Shown: positions 1-10,116 of the stretch, piece by piece
Position numbering within the stretch: the first letter of the stretch is position 1
Layout: the number at the start of each line of letters is the position of its first letter
Assembly (NCBI RefSeq): GCF_013003915.1
Contig: NZ_JABAIV010000002.1
Coordinates: 620,001-684,000, forward strand
Direction of reading: 5' to 3'
Source: Telluria aromaticivorans
Lineage (GTDB): Bacteria > Pseudomonadota > Gammaproteobacteria > Burkholderiales > Burkholderiaceae_D
Length of the DNA stretch: 64,000 nt
Made by a program: the position numbers and the translations under genes
The notes under the pieces: generated by a model
The model's database searches: none
Told to the model about the DNA's origin: nothing
The model's input: the letters and a program-made list of their open reading frames with translations, nothing else

Positions 1-264
1 CTGCGCGAATTGCAGCAACTGCTCTTCTGCCAGGACCAGTTGCGGCAGCAGGCGCTGGGCGACGGCGTACAGGTAGTCACCCGCCTGCGTCAGGCGCAGC
101 GAACGCCCTTCGCGCACCCAGATCTCGGTGCCGGCCTGCAGCTCGAGCTTGCGCATGCTGTGGCTGAGCGCCGACTGGGTCACGCACAGCGCTCCGGCAG
201 CGGCCGTGACCGAGCCGGTCCGCTTGAGTTCGCAGAGGATCTTCAGGTGGATACGCTCTAGCAT
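1..264 (-). CDS. metR: LysR-family regulator MetR, N-terminal part (runs off the window)
   Basis: The first 88 codons of a LysR-type regulator are visible on the minus strand, beginning with ATG at 264 (MLERIHLKILCEL). They form the winged helix-turn-helix, with the typical stretches SVTAAAGALCVTQSALSHS and RKLELQAGTEIWVREGR. The gene is divergent from metE, the classical metR-metE arrangement, in which MetR with homocysteine activates metE. The effector domain lies outside the window. The name rests on the HTH sequence plus the divergent metE; another LysR protein in this place is possible but less likely. Confidence 0.85.
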   Translation of the reverse strand, partial: MLERIHLKILCELKRTGSVTAAAGALCVTQSALSHSMRKLELQAGTEIWVREGRSLRLTQAGDYLYAVAQRLLPQLVLAEEQLLQFAQ

Positions 265-362
265 GACATGAATGAAATCGATGGATGTGTGAGAAATGAC
301 CATTTTACTTCATCACCCCTGGGCCCTAGCATGGCCGGATTGATAACGTAAAGGACCACGGC
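265..362. promoter_or_regulatory. metR-metE divergent control region
   Basis: This 98-bp gap separates the two divergent start codons and must hold both promoters and the MetR sites. It is AT-richer than the flanking genes. I did not find a clean TGAA-N5-TTCA MetR box, only looser arrangements such as TGAC-N8-TTCA around 297-312. A Shine-Dalgarno AAGGA lies just ahead of the metE ATG. Confidence 0.5.
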
Positions 363-2654
363 ATGACGACCATCCACAACCTCGGCTTTCCGCGCATCGG
401 CGCCCGGCGCGAGCTGAAATTCGCCCTCGAATCTTACTGGAAAGGCGAGTCCTCGCGCGATGCCCTCAATGCGCTCGGCGCAAGCCTGCGCCAGCGCCAT
501 TGGGAGAGCCAGCAAGGGCTCGACCTGGTGCCGGTGGGCGAGTTCTCGTTCTACGACCAGGTGCTCGACATGAGCTGCACTCTGGGCAACCTGCCGCAGC
601 GCGTGCACGGCTTCCATGGCGACCCGCTCGACAATTACTTCCGGGTCGCGCGCGGCCGGTCGACCGAATCGGCCGAACGCCACCAGGGCTGTTGCGGCGG
701 CGTGGCAGCTGGCGAGATGACCAAATGGTTCGATACCAACTACCACTACATCGTGCCGGAATTTACCTCCACGACCACCTTCACACTCGACCCCTCGCGC
801 CTGCTCGAGCAGCTTGCCGAAGCCCGGCAGCAAGGCGTGAAGGCCAAGCCGGTGATCATCGGCCCGGTGACTTACCTGGCGCTGGGCAAGGCGAAAGACG
901 ATTCCGACAAACTGGCTCTGCTGCCGGCGCTGCTCGACGTCTACGCGCAGTTGCTGGACACGCTGGCAGGGCAAGGCGTGGAATGGGTGCAGGTCGACGA
1001 ACCAATTTTGGTGACCGAACTCGACCAGGACTGGCAGCACGCCTTCAACCTGGCCTATCACCAGCTGAAGGCCGCCCGCGTCAAGCTGCTGGTCGCCACC
1101 TATTTCGGGCAGTTGCAGGAAAACCGCTACCTGGCGGCGAACCTGCCGGTCGCGGGCCTGCATGTGGACGCCGTCGGTGGCCAGGAAGATGTGCTCGCGC
1201 TGCTGAACCTGTTCCCGGACCACAAAGTGCTGTCGCTGGGCGTGATCGACGGCCGCAACATCTGGAAAACCGACCTGGTGGCGGTGCTGGACTGGCTGGA
1301 GCCGATCGCTGCGCGCCGTGGCGACAAGCTCTGGCTGGCGCCTTCGTGCTCGCTGTTGCATGTGCCGGTGGACCTGGGCAGCGAACAGCAGCTCGATGCC
1401 GAGATCAAGTCGTGGCTGGCCTTCGCGCTGCAGAAGCTGGACGAGCTGCAGGTACTGGCCCATGCCTTGCGCGGCGGACGCGCCTCCGTGCAGGATGCGC
1501 TGGCGTCGAACGCGGCGTCCCTCGCATCGCGCCGTGCATCGACGCGCGTCACCAATCCCGCCGTGCAGCAAGCCGTGGCAGCGATCGATGCCGGCCTGGG
1601 CGCGCGCAAGAGCGGGTATGTGCAGCGCGCCGCAGAACAGGCAGCCTTACTGAAACTGCCTGCCTACCCCACCACCACCATCGGCTCCTTCCCGCAAACC
1701 GCGCAGATCCGCCAGGCCAGGGGCGCCTTCAAGGCCGGCACGCTCGACCCCGACGACTACAAGCGCGCGATGCAGGAGGAGATCGCCCGCAGCGTGTGCG
1801 AGCAGGAAGCGCTGGGCCTGGATGTGCTGGTGCACGGCGAAGCCGAGCGCAACGACATGGTCGAATACTTCGGCGAACAGCTCGAGGGCTACGCTTTCAG
1901 CCAGTTTGGCTGGGTGCAATCCTACGGTTCGCGCTGCGTGAAGCCGCCGATCCTGTTCGGCGACATCAGCCGGCCGAAAGCCATGACTGTGGAGTGGATC
2001 GCCTATGCCCAATCGCTGACGGACAAACCAATGAAGGGCATGCTGACCGGACCGGTAACGATCCTGAACTGGTCTTTCGTGCGCGACGACCAGCCGCGCT
2101 CCTTGACTTGCAAGCAGCTGGCACTGGCGATCCGCGCGGAAGTGCTCGATCTCGAACAGGCCGGCGTGCGCGTCATCCAGATCGACGAAGCCGCGCTGCG
2201 CGAAGGCCTGCCCCTGCGCAAATCGCAATGGAAGACTTACCTCGACTGGGCGGTCGACTCCTTCCGCATCGCGGCCAACGGCGTGCAGGACCAGACCCAG
2301 ATCCACACGCACATGTGCTACTCGGAGTTCAACGACATCATCGCCTCGATCGCCGGCATGGATGCGGACGTGATCACCATCGAGACCTCGCGCTCGGATA
2401 TGGAGCTGCTCGACGCTTTTGACGATTTCAATTATCCGAACGAGATCGGGCCGGGGGTGTATGACATTCATTCGCCGAACATTCCGAGCCAGGCGCACAT
2501 CGTGGAATTGATGACAAAGGCGGCGCAGCGGATTCCGGCGGCGCGCTTGTGGATCAATCCGGACTGCGGATTGAAGACGCGGCAGTGGGAGGAAGTGCTT
2601 CCTGCGCTCAGCAATATGGTGGCGGCAGCCAGGGAGTTGCGCCAGGCAGCCTAA
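363..2654 (+). CDS. metE: Cobalamin-independent methionine synthase MetE
   Basis: This 763-residue protein transfers the methyl group of 5-methyltetrahydropteroyltri-glutamate to homocysteine to make methionine in the cytoplasm, without cobalamin. The length matches the family (about 750-760). The N-terminal domain begins with the typical [17 protein letters not shown]. The C-terminal catalytic barrel shows the zinc ligands: His650 and Cys652 in THMCYSEF, and Cys735 in NPDCGLKTR, each nine residues later than the E. coli ligands. The start is the ATG at 363 with AAGGA upstream. It is divergent from metR, so homocysteine-dependent MetR activation is expected. Confidence 0.98.
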   Translation: MTTIHNLGFPRIGARRELKFALESYWKGESSRDALNALGASLRQRHWESQQGLDLVPVGEFSFYDQVLDMSCTLGNLPQRVHGFHGDPLDNYFRVARGRSTESAERHQGCCGGVAAGEMTKWFDTNYHYIVPEFTSTTTFTLDPSRLLEQLAEARQQGVKAKPVIIGPVTYLALGKAKDDSDKLALLPALLDVYAQLLDTLAGQGVEWVQVDEPILVTELDQDWQHAFNLAYHQLKAARVKLLVATYFGQLQENRYLAANLPVAGLHVDAVGGQEDVLALLNLFPDHKVLSLGVIDGRNIWKTDLVAVLDWLEPIAARRGDKLWLAPSCSLLHVPVDLGSEQQLDAEIKSWLAFALQKLDELQVLAHALRGGRASVQDALASNAASLASRRASTRVTNPAVQQAVAAIDAGLGARKSGYVQRAAEQAALLKLPAYPTTTIGSFPQTAQIRQARGAFKAGTLDPDDYKRAMQEEIARSVCEQEALGLDVLVHGEAERNDMVEYFGEQLEGYAFSQFGWVQSYGSRCVKPPILFGDISRPKAMTVEWIAYAQSLTDKPMKGMLTGPVTILNWSFVRDDQPRSLTCKQLALAIRAEVLDLEQAGVRVIQIDEAALREGLPLRKSQWKTYLDWAVDSFRIAANGVQDQTQIHTHMCYSEFNDIIASIAGMDADVITIETSRSDMELLDAFDDFNYPNEIGPGVYDIHSPNIPSQAHIVELMTKAAQRIPAARLWINPDCGLKTRQWEEVLPALSNMVAAARELRQAA

Positions 2655-2661
2655 GTCTGTT

Positions 2662-2690
2662 TCCTGCAGGCCTTTCGGTGACCTGCAGAA
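2662..2690 (+). terminator. Possible weak terminator hairpin after metE
   Basis: Inverted repeat CTGCAGG (2664-2670) and CCTGCAG (2682-2688) with an 11-base loop, just after the metE stop. There is no clear U-tract, so factor-independent termination is uncertain. Confidence 0.3.
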
Positions 2691-2754
2691 CGGCTTGTGT
2701 TTGACCGGTGTCTGCATACAATGAAAACTTGGGACCAGTCCTCCGGAGTCCGTC

Positions 2755-5700
2755 ATGCCGGCTGATGCAGACAGCACCGTCCACCGCAACTGTCCTGGGG
2801 GATGGCAGCAGCTTGCGTCCCTGCCCGCCGGCCCGATGCCGCCCGGTCGCTTCCTTCCCCTCGCGCTGGCCTTGTGCGACGCCCTCGAGTCGCTGCAGCA
2901 GGCTGAAGCCTGCTATGGCCAGCTCAGTCCGGACACCATCTTCGTCTGCCTGCCCGACCTGCAGGTACGCCTGCTCGACAGCGGCGCGCCTGGGCAGTTG
3001 CTGGGCGAGGGCACCCACGTGATCCGCAGCACCCATGCCCTGCCCTACATGGCGCCGGAACAGAGCGGCCGGATCGGCCAGCGCCTGGACGCGCGCTCGG
3101 ACTGCTACGCGCTGGGCGTCGTGTTCTACCAGCTGTTGGGCGGAACACTGCCGTTCGAGGCCAGCGATGCGCTCGAATGGGTCCATGCCCACCTGGCGCG
3201 GGTGCCGCCGCTGGCTCCCCTCCGGAAGGCCGGCGTGCCCGACCCGTTGCCAGACATCGTCATGAAGATGCTCGAGAAATCCCCGGACCGGCGTTACCAG
3301 AAGCTGGCCGGCCTGCGGGCCGACCTGGCGCAGTGCTGGCACCAGTGGCAGGCCGCCGGCGCGCTCCTTCCCTTTGCCGTCGGGCGCCACGATACCGGGG
3401 GCAGGTTCAGGACCATGCGCAGGCTGTACGGCCGCGACAGCGAAGTCGGTGCGATGCGCGCCGCCTACGGGCGGGTACTCCAGCGGGGGGCATCCGAACT
3501 GCTCCTCTTGTGCGGGCCGGCCGGCGTCGGCAAGTCGGCCGTGGTCAAGGAGCTGGAACAGGACGTCAACGCACGGGGCGGAGTTTTCGTGGCCGGCAAG
3601 TTCGACCAGTACAAGCGGCAGATGCCGTATTCCACCCTGGGCGTGGCCTTGTCGCAGCTGGTCGACGCCTTGCTGGGCAGTGATGAAGCAACGCTGCAGG
3701 CACGCCGCGAGCAGCTCGAGCATGCCGTCGGCGCCAATGCCGCCCTGCTGCTCGACCTGCTGCCGCATGCGCGCCTGCTGCTGGACGGATCGCGACCGCC
3801 GCCGGCCCTGCCGCCGAGGGAAGCACAGCGGCGCCTGTTCGGGGTGCTGCGCGGCTTTATCACCACTTTCGCCGGCGCGGCACGTCCGCTGGCCCTGTTC
3901 CTCGACGACCTGCAATGGGCCGATGCCGACACGCTCGCCTTCCTCCACTACCTGCTGGTCGAGACCGACACCCCGGGACTGCTCGTGATCGGGGCCTACC
4001 GCGACAATGAAATCGGCGCCGGGCATCCGCTGGCCGGGGCGCTGGCGCGCGCCCGCGCCGCCAGCCTGCCCCTGACCGAGGTACGCCTGGCTGCGCTGTC
4101 GGCCGGCGATTTCGCCGCCATGATTGCCGACGCGCTGGGCATCGCAGCCGGCGAGGCGCAGCCCCTGGCGGCGCTGGTGCACCGCAAGACGGCTGGGATT
4201 CCCCTGTTCGCCCTGCACTTGCTCAACCGGCTCGAGCGCGAGGGCCACCTGCGCCGCGATCCAGGCGACGCGGCCTGGCAGTGGGACATCGATGCCATCC
4301 ACGCGCAGGGCTATAGCGACAATGTGGTCGACCTGATGCTCGATGCGATCAAGGACCAGCTCTCGAGCGAGGCCCTGGAACTGCTGCAGCTTGCGGCCTG
4401 CATCGGCTACCTGGTCGACCTCGACCTGCTGGCCAGGGTCCGCGGCGGCACCCAGCAATCCGTGCGCAGCCTGCTGCGTGAACCCCTGCACGCGGGCTTC
4501 GTCGACCTGGTCGACCGCACCGCCCTGCGCTTCGCCCACGATCGCCTCCGCCAGACGGTGTACGCCCTGATTCCACGCGCCCGGCGCAGCGCCATCCACC
4601 TGGAGGTGGCACGCTGCCTGGGCGAGTCCCTGCGCCCCGGCGTGCCCGATGGGGGCGAGCGCGTATACGACATTGCCGACCAGTTCAACCTGGGCAGCGC
4701 CGATATCGCCACCGAGGACGAGCGCCGCGAACTCATGGCCATCAACCTGCAGGCGGGGCTGAAGGCGAAAGCGGCGGGCGCCCACGCAACGGCCGCGCAT
4801 TACCTGGAAACGGGCCTGCGCAGCCTGCACCCGGCAGACTTCGAGACCGACTACCACACAGCCTGGACGCTCGGTTTCGAGCAAGCCGGCTGCTGCTACC
4901 TGCTCAATCGAACCGACGAAGCGGCCGCACTGCTCGACCTGGCACTGGAACAGGCACGCGGGATCGTCGACCGCGCGCGCGCCCTGCACCTGAAAGTCGA
5001 GCTGCGCTCGGCGCTGGCGGACAATGCGGGCGCGCTGGCGGCCATGAGGGAATGCACCGGCCTGTTCGGCATCACCGTGCCGATCGCGCCGTCCGCGCAA
5101 GAGGCCCTCGACGAAGAAGCGCGGTTCTGGGAGGCGCTCGGCACCCGTCCCATCGCCTCGCTGGCCGCCATGCCGGTGCGGAAAGGGGACGACGCCCACG
5201 AATTCCTGCTCGACGCGATCCTGATCGCCATGCCGCAGGCCAATATGCACAGCGCGGCGCTGTTCCACCTGCTGGTAGGACATGCCGCCAACATGAGCCT
5301 GCACCACGGCAGCAAGGGCGAAGCGGCGCTGTCGTATGCCCTGCTCGGGATCGTCTGCTGCCTGCGCGACGAGATCGACAGGGTGCGCCAGCTCGAGGAG
5401 GTCGCGCTGGCGCTGGTGCATTCCACCGATCCGCCGGTGCCAGAACGCCATCGGGCGCCGGTCCTGCTGGCGGTCGGCGGCTACCTGGCGCCGTTCACCC
5501 GGCCCCTGCAGGCGGCGCTGGCCGAGCTGCATGGCGCGTTCGAGGCCGCGCGGCGTGGCGACGAGCCGGTGGCGGGCAACCTCGCCTGCGAATATATTGC
5601 CGAGCTGCGCTGCGGTGCGGGCGATCCGGTGGCCGAGGTATTGCAGGACGTTGAAACGCGCATCGATTTTGCCGAACGCACGGCTTACACGCTGTCCAGG

Positions 5701-8622
5701 CCGGTGCTGGAAGCCTGGCGCGCCTGGCTGCGGCTGCTGCGCGGCCAGACCAGGCATGCCTTGAGCTTCGACGCCGACGGCTTCGACGAACTCCGCTTCG
5801 AGCAGCAGCTGGCGGCCGGCCCGACCGCCCCGGTGCACTTCGTCTATTACAGCCTGAAGCTGCAGGCGCGCTACCTGTTTGGCGACCATGCCGGCGCACT
5901 GGACGCCGCCGCGCAGGCGCATGCCTGCTACCGCTTCGCGGCGAGCAGCTTCCAGCGTGCGGAATTTCATTTTTACCGAGCCCTGGCTGCCGCTGCCATG
6001 TGCCGGACCATGGCCCCGGACAGCACCGAACGGCAGCACTACCTTGGCATGGTCGAGGAAGCCTGCAGCCGCCTCGCTGCCTGGAACGGGCATTGTCCAG
6101 ACAATTTCGCCGTGCGCCACCTACTCCTCGGCGCGGAACGCAGCGCGCTCGCAGGCGAGCGCGATGCCGCCATCGGTGCCTATGTCCGCGCGATCGAGGC
6201 GACGCAGCAGGCCACCTGCCTGGGCGCTTTGGCGCGTGAACTGGCCGCAGGGTTTTGCTACGGCCACGCGGCCCCTGGCCTGGGCGACACGCTGCTGGCC
6301 GCCGCCACTGGCGCCTATGCCCGCTGGGGCGCCGACGCGAAAGCGGCCCAGCTGCGCGCACGCCTGCCGCCCGGAGCCGCGTCCGGGCCTGGCGCCGGCA
6401 CAGACAGCGGCATCGTGCAGGCGGCACCATTGGCGAACGACGCCTACATCGACCTGCTGGCCATGGCCAGGGCAGCGCAAGGCATCGCCCATGAAGTGAC
6501 GACCGGCCGGCTGCACGACACCCTGCTGCGCACCCTGGTCGAACTGGTCGGGGCCGGGTGCGCCCACCTGCTGGTCTGCCGCGGCGATGCGCTGGTGTTG
6601 AAGGAGAGCGCCCGCTACCACGACAACCGCTTCGAGCTCGAACATCACCAGGACCTGCCCGCGCTGCCTGGCTGCCTGCCCGCCGCCATCGTCCACTATG
6701 TGGCGCGGGCGCGGGCCCCGCTGGTGCTCGACGATGCCTGCGCCGCCGGGGCGTTCGCCCAGGATCCCTACCTGCGCAACCAGCGCCTGTGCGCCGTGCT
6801 GTGCCTGCCCATCCTCAGGCAGCAGGAGATGGCCGGCGTGCTCTACCTGGAAAACACCGAGCTGGCCGGCGCCTTCGCCCGCGTCAACCTGCAGGTGCTG
6901 GAATGGCTGCTGGCCCAGGTCGCCATCTCGATGGAAAACGCCTCGCTGTACGAAGAACTCCAGGAAAGCGAAGCGCGCCTCGCCACCGTGATGGAACACG
7001 TGCCGGCATGCGTTTACATGAAAGACCTGGAGGCGCGCTACCTGTTCGTCAACCGCGAATTCGAAAAAACCTTCGGCGTCGCGCTTGCCGACACCCTGCA
7101 CACGAACGATTTCGACCATTTTGCCGACACGCCCCACCTGGCCGAAGCAATCCGCAGGACCGACATGGCGGCCATGCGCGAAGGCACCATCACGATCGAG
7201 GAAAGCCTGGTGGCGGCCGATGGCCTGCCGCATACCTTCCTGTCCGTAAAAACGCCCTTGTACCGGAATAACGAAGTGAATGGCCTGTGCGGCATCAGCA
7301 TGGATATCAGCGAACAGAAGCGCGCCCGCGAGCGCATCGAGTACCTGGCGCACTACGACATGCTGACCGGCCTGCCCAACCGGCACCTGCTGGCAGACCG
7401 GCTCGACCAGGCCCTGGCCGACGCCCGCCGCACCAAGAGCCCGGTCGGCGTGCTGGTGCTGGACCTGGACCGCTTCAAGGTGATCAACGATTCGCTGGGA
7501 CACCGCGCCGGCGACTGGCTGCTGCGCGAGGTCGCGGCCCGGCTCAAGGCCTGCGTGCGCGAAGCCGATACCGTGGCCCGCATCGGTGGCGACGAGTTCG
7601 CCGTGATCGCGACCGGACTGGCCGACAGCGCCTCCGTGCGCCTGGTGGCGGCCAAGATCATCGACAGCCTGTCGCAGCCCTTCCTGATCGACGGCCACCA
7701 GGCCTCGACCGGCGCCTGCATCGGCATCAGCCTGTTCCCGCAAGACGGCCTGACCGGCGACACGCTGCTGCAATACGCCGACCTGGCCATGTACGACGCC
7801 AAGGAGCGCGGCCACAAGCTGCTGCAGTTCTACGACCAGGCGATGGACGCCCGGGCCCAGGAACGCATGACCCTCGAGACCGAACTGCGCAACGCCATCG
7901 ACAGGCATGAACTGTTCCTGTTGTACCAGCCCCAGGTGAACCTGCGCGACCACCACATTACCGGCGCGGAGGCGCTGGTACGCTGGCAGCACCCGCTCAA
8001 GGGCGTCGTTTCGCCGGCGCTGTTCATTCCGCTGGCCGAGGAATGCGGGCTCATTTCCGAGATTACCCAATGGGCGATCGCGCAGGCCTGCTCCCAGCTG
8101 CGCAAGTGGAAGGAAGCCGGCTTGCCGGCGGTATCGCTGGCGGTGAACGTATCGGCACTGAATATCCAGCAGGACGACTTGTACGGGTCGGTGGAAAGCG
8201 CGCTGGCCACCGAGGGCCTGGCCGGCAGCTGCCTCGAACTCGAAGTCACTGAAGGCACGCTGATGAAGGACATGGACGCGTCGATCCGCAAGCTGGTGGA
8301 CCTCAAGCGGCTGGGCATCGGCATCTCGATCGACGATTTCGGCACCGGCTACTCGAGCCTGAGCTACCTGAAGCAGCTGCCGGTCGACAAGCTCAAGATC
8401 GACCAGTCCTTCGTGCGCGACATCGCACACGACCCGGACGGTGCGGCAATCTCGGGCGCCATCATCGCCATGGGCCGCCAGCTGAAACTGCGGGTGATCG
8501 CGGAAGGCGTGGAAGACACCGCGACCGAGCGCTTCCTGCTGAAGCACCGCTGCGACCAGATGCAGGGCTACCTGTTCAGCCCACCGATCTCGGCGGATGC
8601 CTTCACCATCATGCTCGCCTGA
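2755..8622 (+). CDS. Multidomain signalling protein: kinase C-lobe, AAA ATPase, GAF, PAS, GGDEF, EAL
   Basis: A 1955-residue cytoplasmic protein. Residues 1-210 match only the C-lobe of a Ser/Thr kinase (THALPYMAPEQSGRIGQ, DARSDCYALGVVFYQLLGG). The glycine loop and catalytic lysine are absent, and the HRD and DFG regions read QLSPD and DSG, so kinase activity is unlikely. An AAA/NACHT-type ATPase follows, with Walker A GPAGVGKS at about 253-260, then a long helical-repeat region to about 1220. GAF covers about 1230-1400 and PAS about 1406-1520. The GGDEF domain has an intact RIGGDEF and an RxxD inhibitory site five residues upstream. The EAL domain has intact EALVRW, EVTEG, DDFGTG, KID and AEGVE motifs. 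Both c-di-GMP synthesis and breakdown are therefore possible. No transmembrane segments are seen. No upstream in-frame sequence restores the N-lobe. Confidence 0.9.
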   Translation: MPADADSTVHRNCPGGWQQLASLPAGPMPPGRFLPLALALCDALESLQQAEACYGQLSPDTIFVCLPDLQVRLLDSGAPGQLLGEGTHVIRSTHALPYMAPEQSGRIGQRLDARSDCYALGVVFYQLLGGTLPFEASDALEWVHAHLARVPPLAPLRKAGVPDPLPDIVMKMLEKSPDRRYQKLAGLRADLAQCWHQWQAAGALLPFAVGRHDTGGRFRTMRRLYGRDSEVGAMRAAYGRVLQRGASELLLLCGPAGVGKSAVVKELEQDVNARGGVFVAGKFDQYKRQMPYSTLGVALSQLVDALLGSDEATLQARREQLEHAVGANAALLLDLLPHARLLLDGSRPPPALPPREAQRRLFGVLRGFITTFAGAARPLALFLDDLQWADADTLAFLHYLLVETDTPGLLVIGAYRDNEIGAGHPLAGALARARAASLPLTEVRLAALSAGDFAAMIADALGIAAGEAQPLAALVHRKTAGIPLFALHLLNRLEREGHLRRDPGDAAWQWDIDAIHAQGYSDNVVDLMLDAIKDQLSSEALELLQLAACIGYLVDLDLLARVRGGTQQSVRSLLREPLHAGFVDLVDRTALRFAHDRLRQTVYALIPRARRSAIHLEVARCLGESLRPGVPDGGERVYDIADQFNLGSADIATEDERRELMAINLQAGLKAKAAGAHATAAHYLETGLRSLHPADFETDYHTAWTLGFEQAGCCYLLNRTDEAAALLDLALEQARGIVDRARALHLKVELRSALADNAGALAAMRECTGLFGITVPIAPSAQEALDEEARFWEALGTRPIASLAAMPVRKGDDAHEFLLDAILIAMPQANMHSAALFHLLVGHAANMSLHHGSKGEAALSYALLGIVCCLRDEIDRVRQLEEVALALVHSTDPPVPERHRAPVLLAVGGYLAPFTRPLQAALAELHGAFEAARRGDEPVAGNLACEYIAELRCGAGDPVAEVLQDVETRIDFAERTAYTLSRPVLEAWRAWLRLLRGQTRHALSFDADGFDELRFEQQLAAGPTAPVHFVYYSLKLQARYLFGDHAGALDAAAQAHACYRFAASSFQRAEFHFYRALAAAAMCRTMAPDSTERQHYLGMVEEACSRLAAWNGHCPDNFAVRHLLLGAERSALAGERDAAIGAYVRAIEATQQATCLGALARELAAGFCYGHAAPGLGDTLLAAATGAYARWGADAKAAQLRARLPPGAASGPGAGTDSGIVQAAPLANDAYIDLLAMARAAQGIAHEVTTGRLHDTLLRTLVELVGAGCAHLLVCRGDALVLKESARYHDNRFELEHHQDLPALPGCLPAAIVHYVARARAPLVLDDACAAGAFAQDPYLRNQRLCAVLCLPILRQQEMAGVLYLENTELAGAFARVNLQVLEWLLAQVAISMENASLYEELQESEARLATVMEHVPACVYMKDLEARYLFVNREFEKTFGVALADTLHTNDFDHFADTPHLAEAIRRTDMAAMREGTITIEESLVAADGLPHTFLSVKTPLYRNNEVNGLCGISMDISEQKRARERIEYLAHYDMLTGLPNRHLLADRLDQALADARRTKSPVGVLVLDLDRFKVINDSLGHRAGDWLLREVAARLKACVREADTVARIGGDEFAVIATGLADSASVRLVAAKIIDSLSQPFLIDGHQASTGACIGISLFPQDGLTGDTLLQYADLAMYDAKERGHKLLQFYDQAMDARAQERMTLETELRNAIDRHELFLLYQPQVNLRDHHITGAEALVRWQHPLKGVVSPALFIPLAEECGLISEITQWAIAQACSQLRKWKEAGLPAVSLAVNVSALNIQQDDLYGSVESALATEGLAGSCLELEVTEGTLMKDMDASIRKLVDLKRLGIGISIDDFGTGYSSLSYLKQLPVDKLKIDQSFVRDIAHDPDGAAISGAIIAMGRQLKLRVIAEGVEDTATERFLLKHRCDQMQGYLFSPPISADAFTIMLA

Positions 8623-10106
8623 ACGTGTCGGACCGGCGGCAAGGGCACCGGCTCTTCTTTCGGCGCGCCGGCCAGGTCGGCGCGCAGGCGCTGGAACTCG
8701 GGCGAGGCGCGCAAGGCCGCACTACCTGCCTCCTGCAGTCGCCGCACCTGCCACGGCAGGATCGTGAGCGCCGTGGGGACCTGCAGCAGCTGCCCGCGCA
8801 GCCCGTCATCTTCGAGGTCCCGCAGGCTGACGCTGATCACGTGGATCTGGGCGTCGGCGGCAAACGGGCTGCCCTGCTTGCCCCGCACCGCCGCCAGTTC
8901 ATCGCTCCAGTGGCGGGCGCTGTCGCTCATCGCTGCCAGCGTTTCGCCGGTCGCGCGTGCGCCGGCGCCAAAGATCAGTGCATTGAGCACCTGGCCCAGC
9001 CCGGGCACGGCATCGCTCTGGTCGATACGCGCGCCGATATCGCGTTCGGAGTTCACGCTGACCAGCACGATCTTGCGCACCGAGCCGGCCGGCAGGTGCT
9101 GGAAGGTCGCGTCCAGCGTGCCCGCGGCCACCGCGCGCACCAGCAGGCCGCGCACGCCCAGGTTGTCGACCAGGCCGCCGTCCACCAGGTGCAGGTAAGG
9201 GCGTTCTTCGCGGTCGAGGTAGCTCTGCGCGCTGGCCTTGAGCAGCCGCGCCTGCAAGTTGCTGTCGTCGAGCGCCGCTGCCGCCACCTGGCGCGACTCG
9301 GGGCAGGTTCCCGCGTAATTGCGCATGGTAACGGGGCTCAGCAACAGCGGTACCGCGGACGAGGCGGCCACCGCGTACGACAGGGGCACGCTGTCCAGGT
9401 CGGAGCAGATCAGGGCAAATTGCTGGGGGCTGAACTCGAATGGCGCGCCGGTGGTCAGGTCGGTGGCCGTCACCAGCAGGCGCGGCCCGTCCGGCCGGGC
9501 CCGGAGGTCGGCGAAGGTCCGGCCCCGGTACAGCGTGTCGAGTTTGTCGGCCAGCACATTCGAGCGGCCGTACCAGGGAGAACTGGTACGGTACAGGGAA
9601 CGTGGCGAGAATGCCTGCGCGATCAGGCCGGCCTGGAAATCCTGCAGCAGGAAGTCGTGCTCGAAGCGGGTAAAAGTCTCATCGCCGAACGCCGCGTAGT
9701 AAGTCGCCAGCACGCTGCCGCCCGACACGCCGCTAATCAGCCCGACCTCGTCCAGCAAGGTCGTGTCGCGCCCTTCCCATTCGAACCCGGTCGCCTTGAG
9801 TTCCCTGAGCACGCCCAGGCCGAAGGCGGCCGCGCGCGCGCCGCCGCCGGACAGCGTAACGGCGGCAACCAAGGATGGCGCAGCTTCGCCTGACGCCACC
9901 TGAACCAGCTGCACCGTCTGCGCCGAAGACGCTTGCGAGGGCACGCCGTCGCCGATCGGACTGTTGATCCAGGGTCGCGCCGTCGAGCAGGCGGAAACCA
10001 GCAAGGCCATGCCCGCCGCCAGCGCCGCCGAGCGCAGGCGGCGGGCGCCTGCAGGCATCAGCGTGCGCAGCCGGCGCAGGTCTGTCCATAAAGATTGCGT
10101 CCGCAC
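8568..10106 (-). CDS. Patatin-like phospholipase, probable lipoprotein
   Basis: The patatin fold is shown by the oxyanion loop SGGGARAAAFG, the nucleophile elbow GVSGG and the catalytic Asp in VDGGLVDNLG, so it should be a Ser-Asp lipid hydrolase. The start is taken as GTG at 10106, preceded by AAGGAGG that overlaps the stop codon of the TolC-like gene; this gives 512 residues. The N-terminus then has a hydrophobic stretch ending LLVSAC, a lipobox, so it is probably a lipid-anchored envelope enzyme. The 3' end overlaps the convergent GGDEF/EAL gene by 55 bp. It is the last gene of the efflux operon, which suggests a role in envelope lipid turnover or damage, but this is inference. An ATG at 10058 is the alternative start. 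Confidence 0.85.
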   Translation of the reverse strand: MRTQSLWTDLRRLRTLMPAGARRLRSAALAAGMALLVSACSTARPWINSPIGDGVPSQASSAQTVQLVQVASGEAAPSLVAAVTLSGGGARAAAFGLGVLRELKATGFEWEGRDTTLLDEVGLISGVSGGSVLATYYAAFGDETFTRFEHDFLLQDFQAGLIAQAFSPRSLYRTSSPWYGRSNVLADKLDTLYRGRTFADLRARPDGPRLLVTATDLTTGAPFEFSPQQFALICSDLDSVPLSYAVAASSAVPLLLSPVTMRNYAGTCPESRQVAAAALDDSNLQARLLKASAQSYLDREERPYLHLVDGGLVDNLGVRGLLVRAVAAGTLDATFQHLPAGSVRKIVLVSVNSERDIGARIDQSDAVPGLGQVLNALIFGAGARATGETLAAMSDSARHWSDELAAVRGKQGSPFAADAQIHVISVSLRDLEDDGLRGQLLQVPTALTILPWQVRRLQEAGSAALRASPEFQRLRADLAGAPKEEPVPLPPVRHVQASMMVKASAEIGGLNR

Positions 10107-10116
10107 GCCGGCCTCC

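Noticed and set aside
2608..6120. Long minus-strand open frame of 1170 codons
   Set aside because: It is antisense to the GGDEF/EAL protein, is rich in Arg, Gln and His in the way GC-rich shadows are, and shows no domain.
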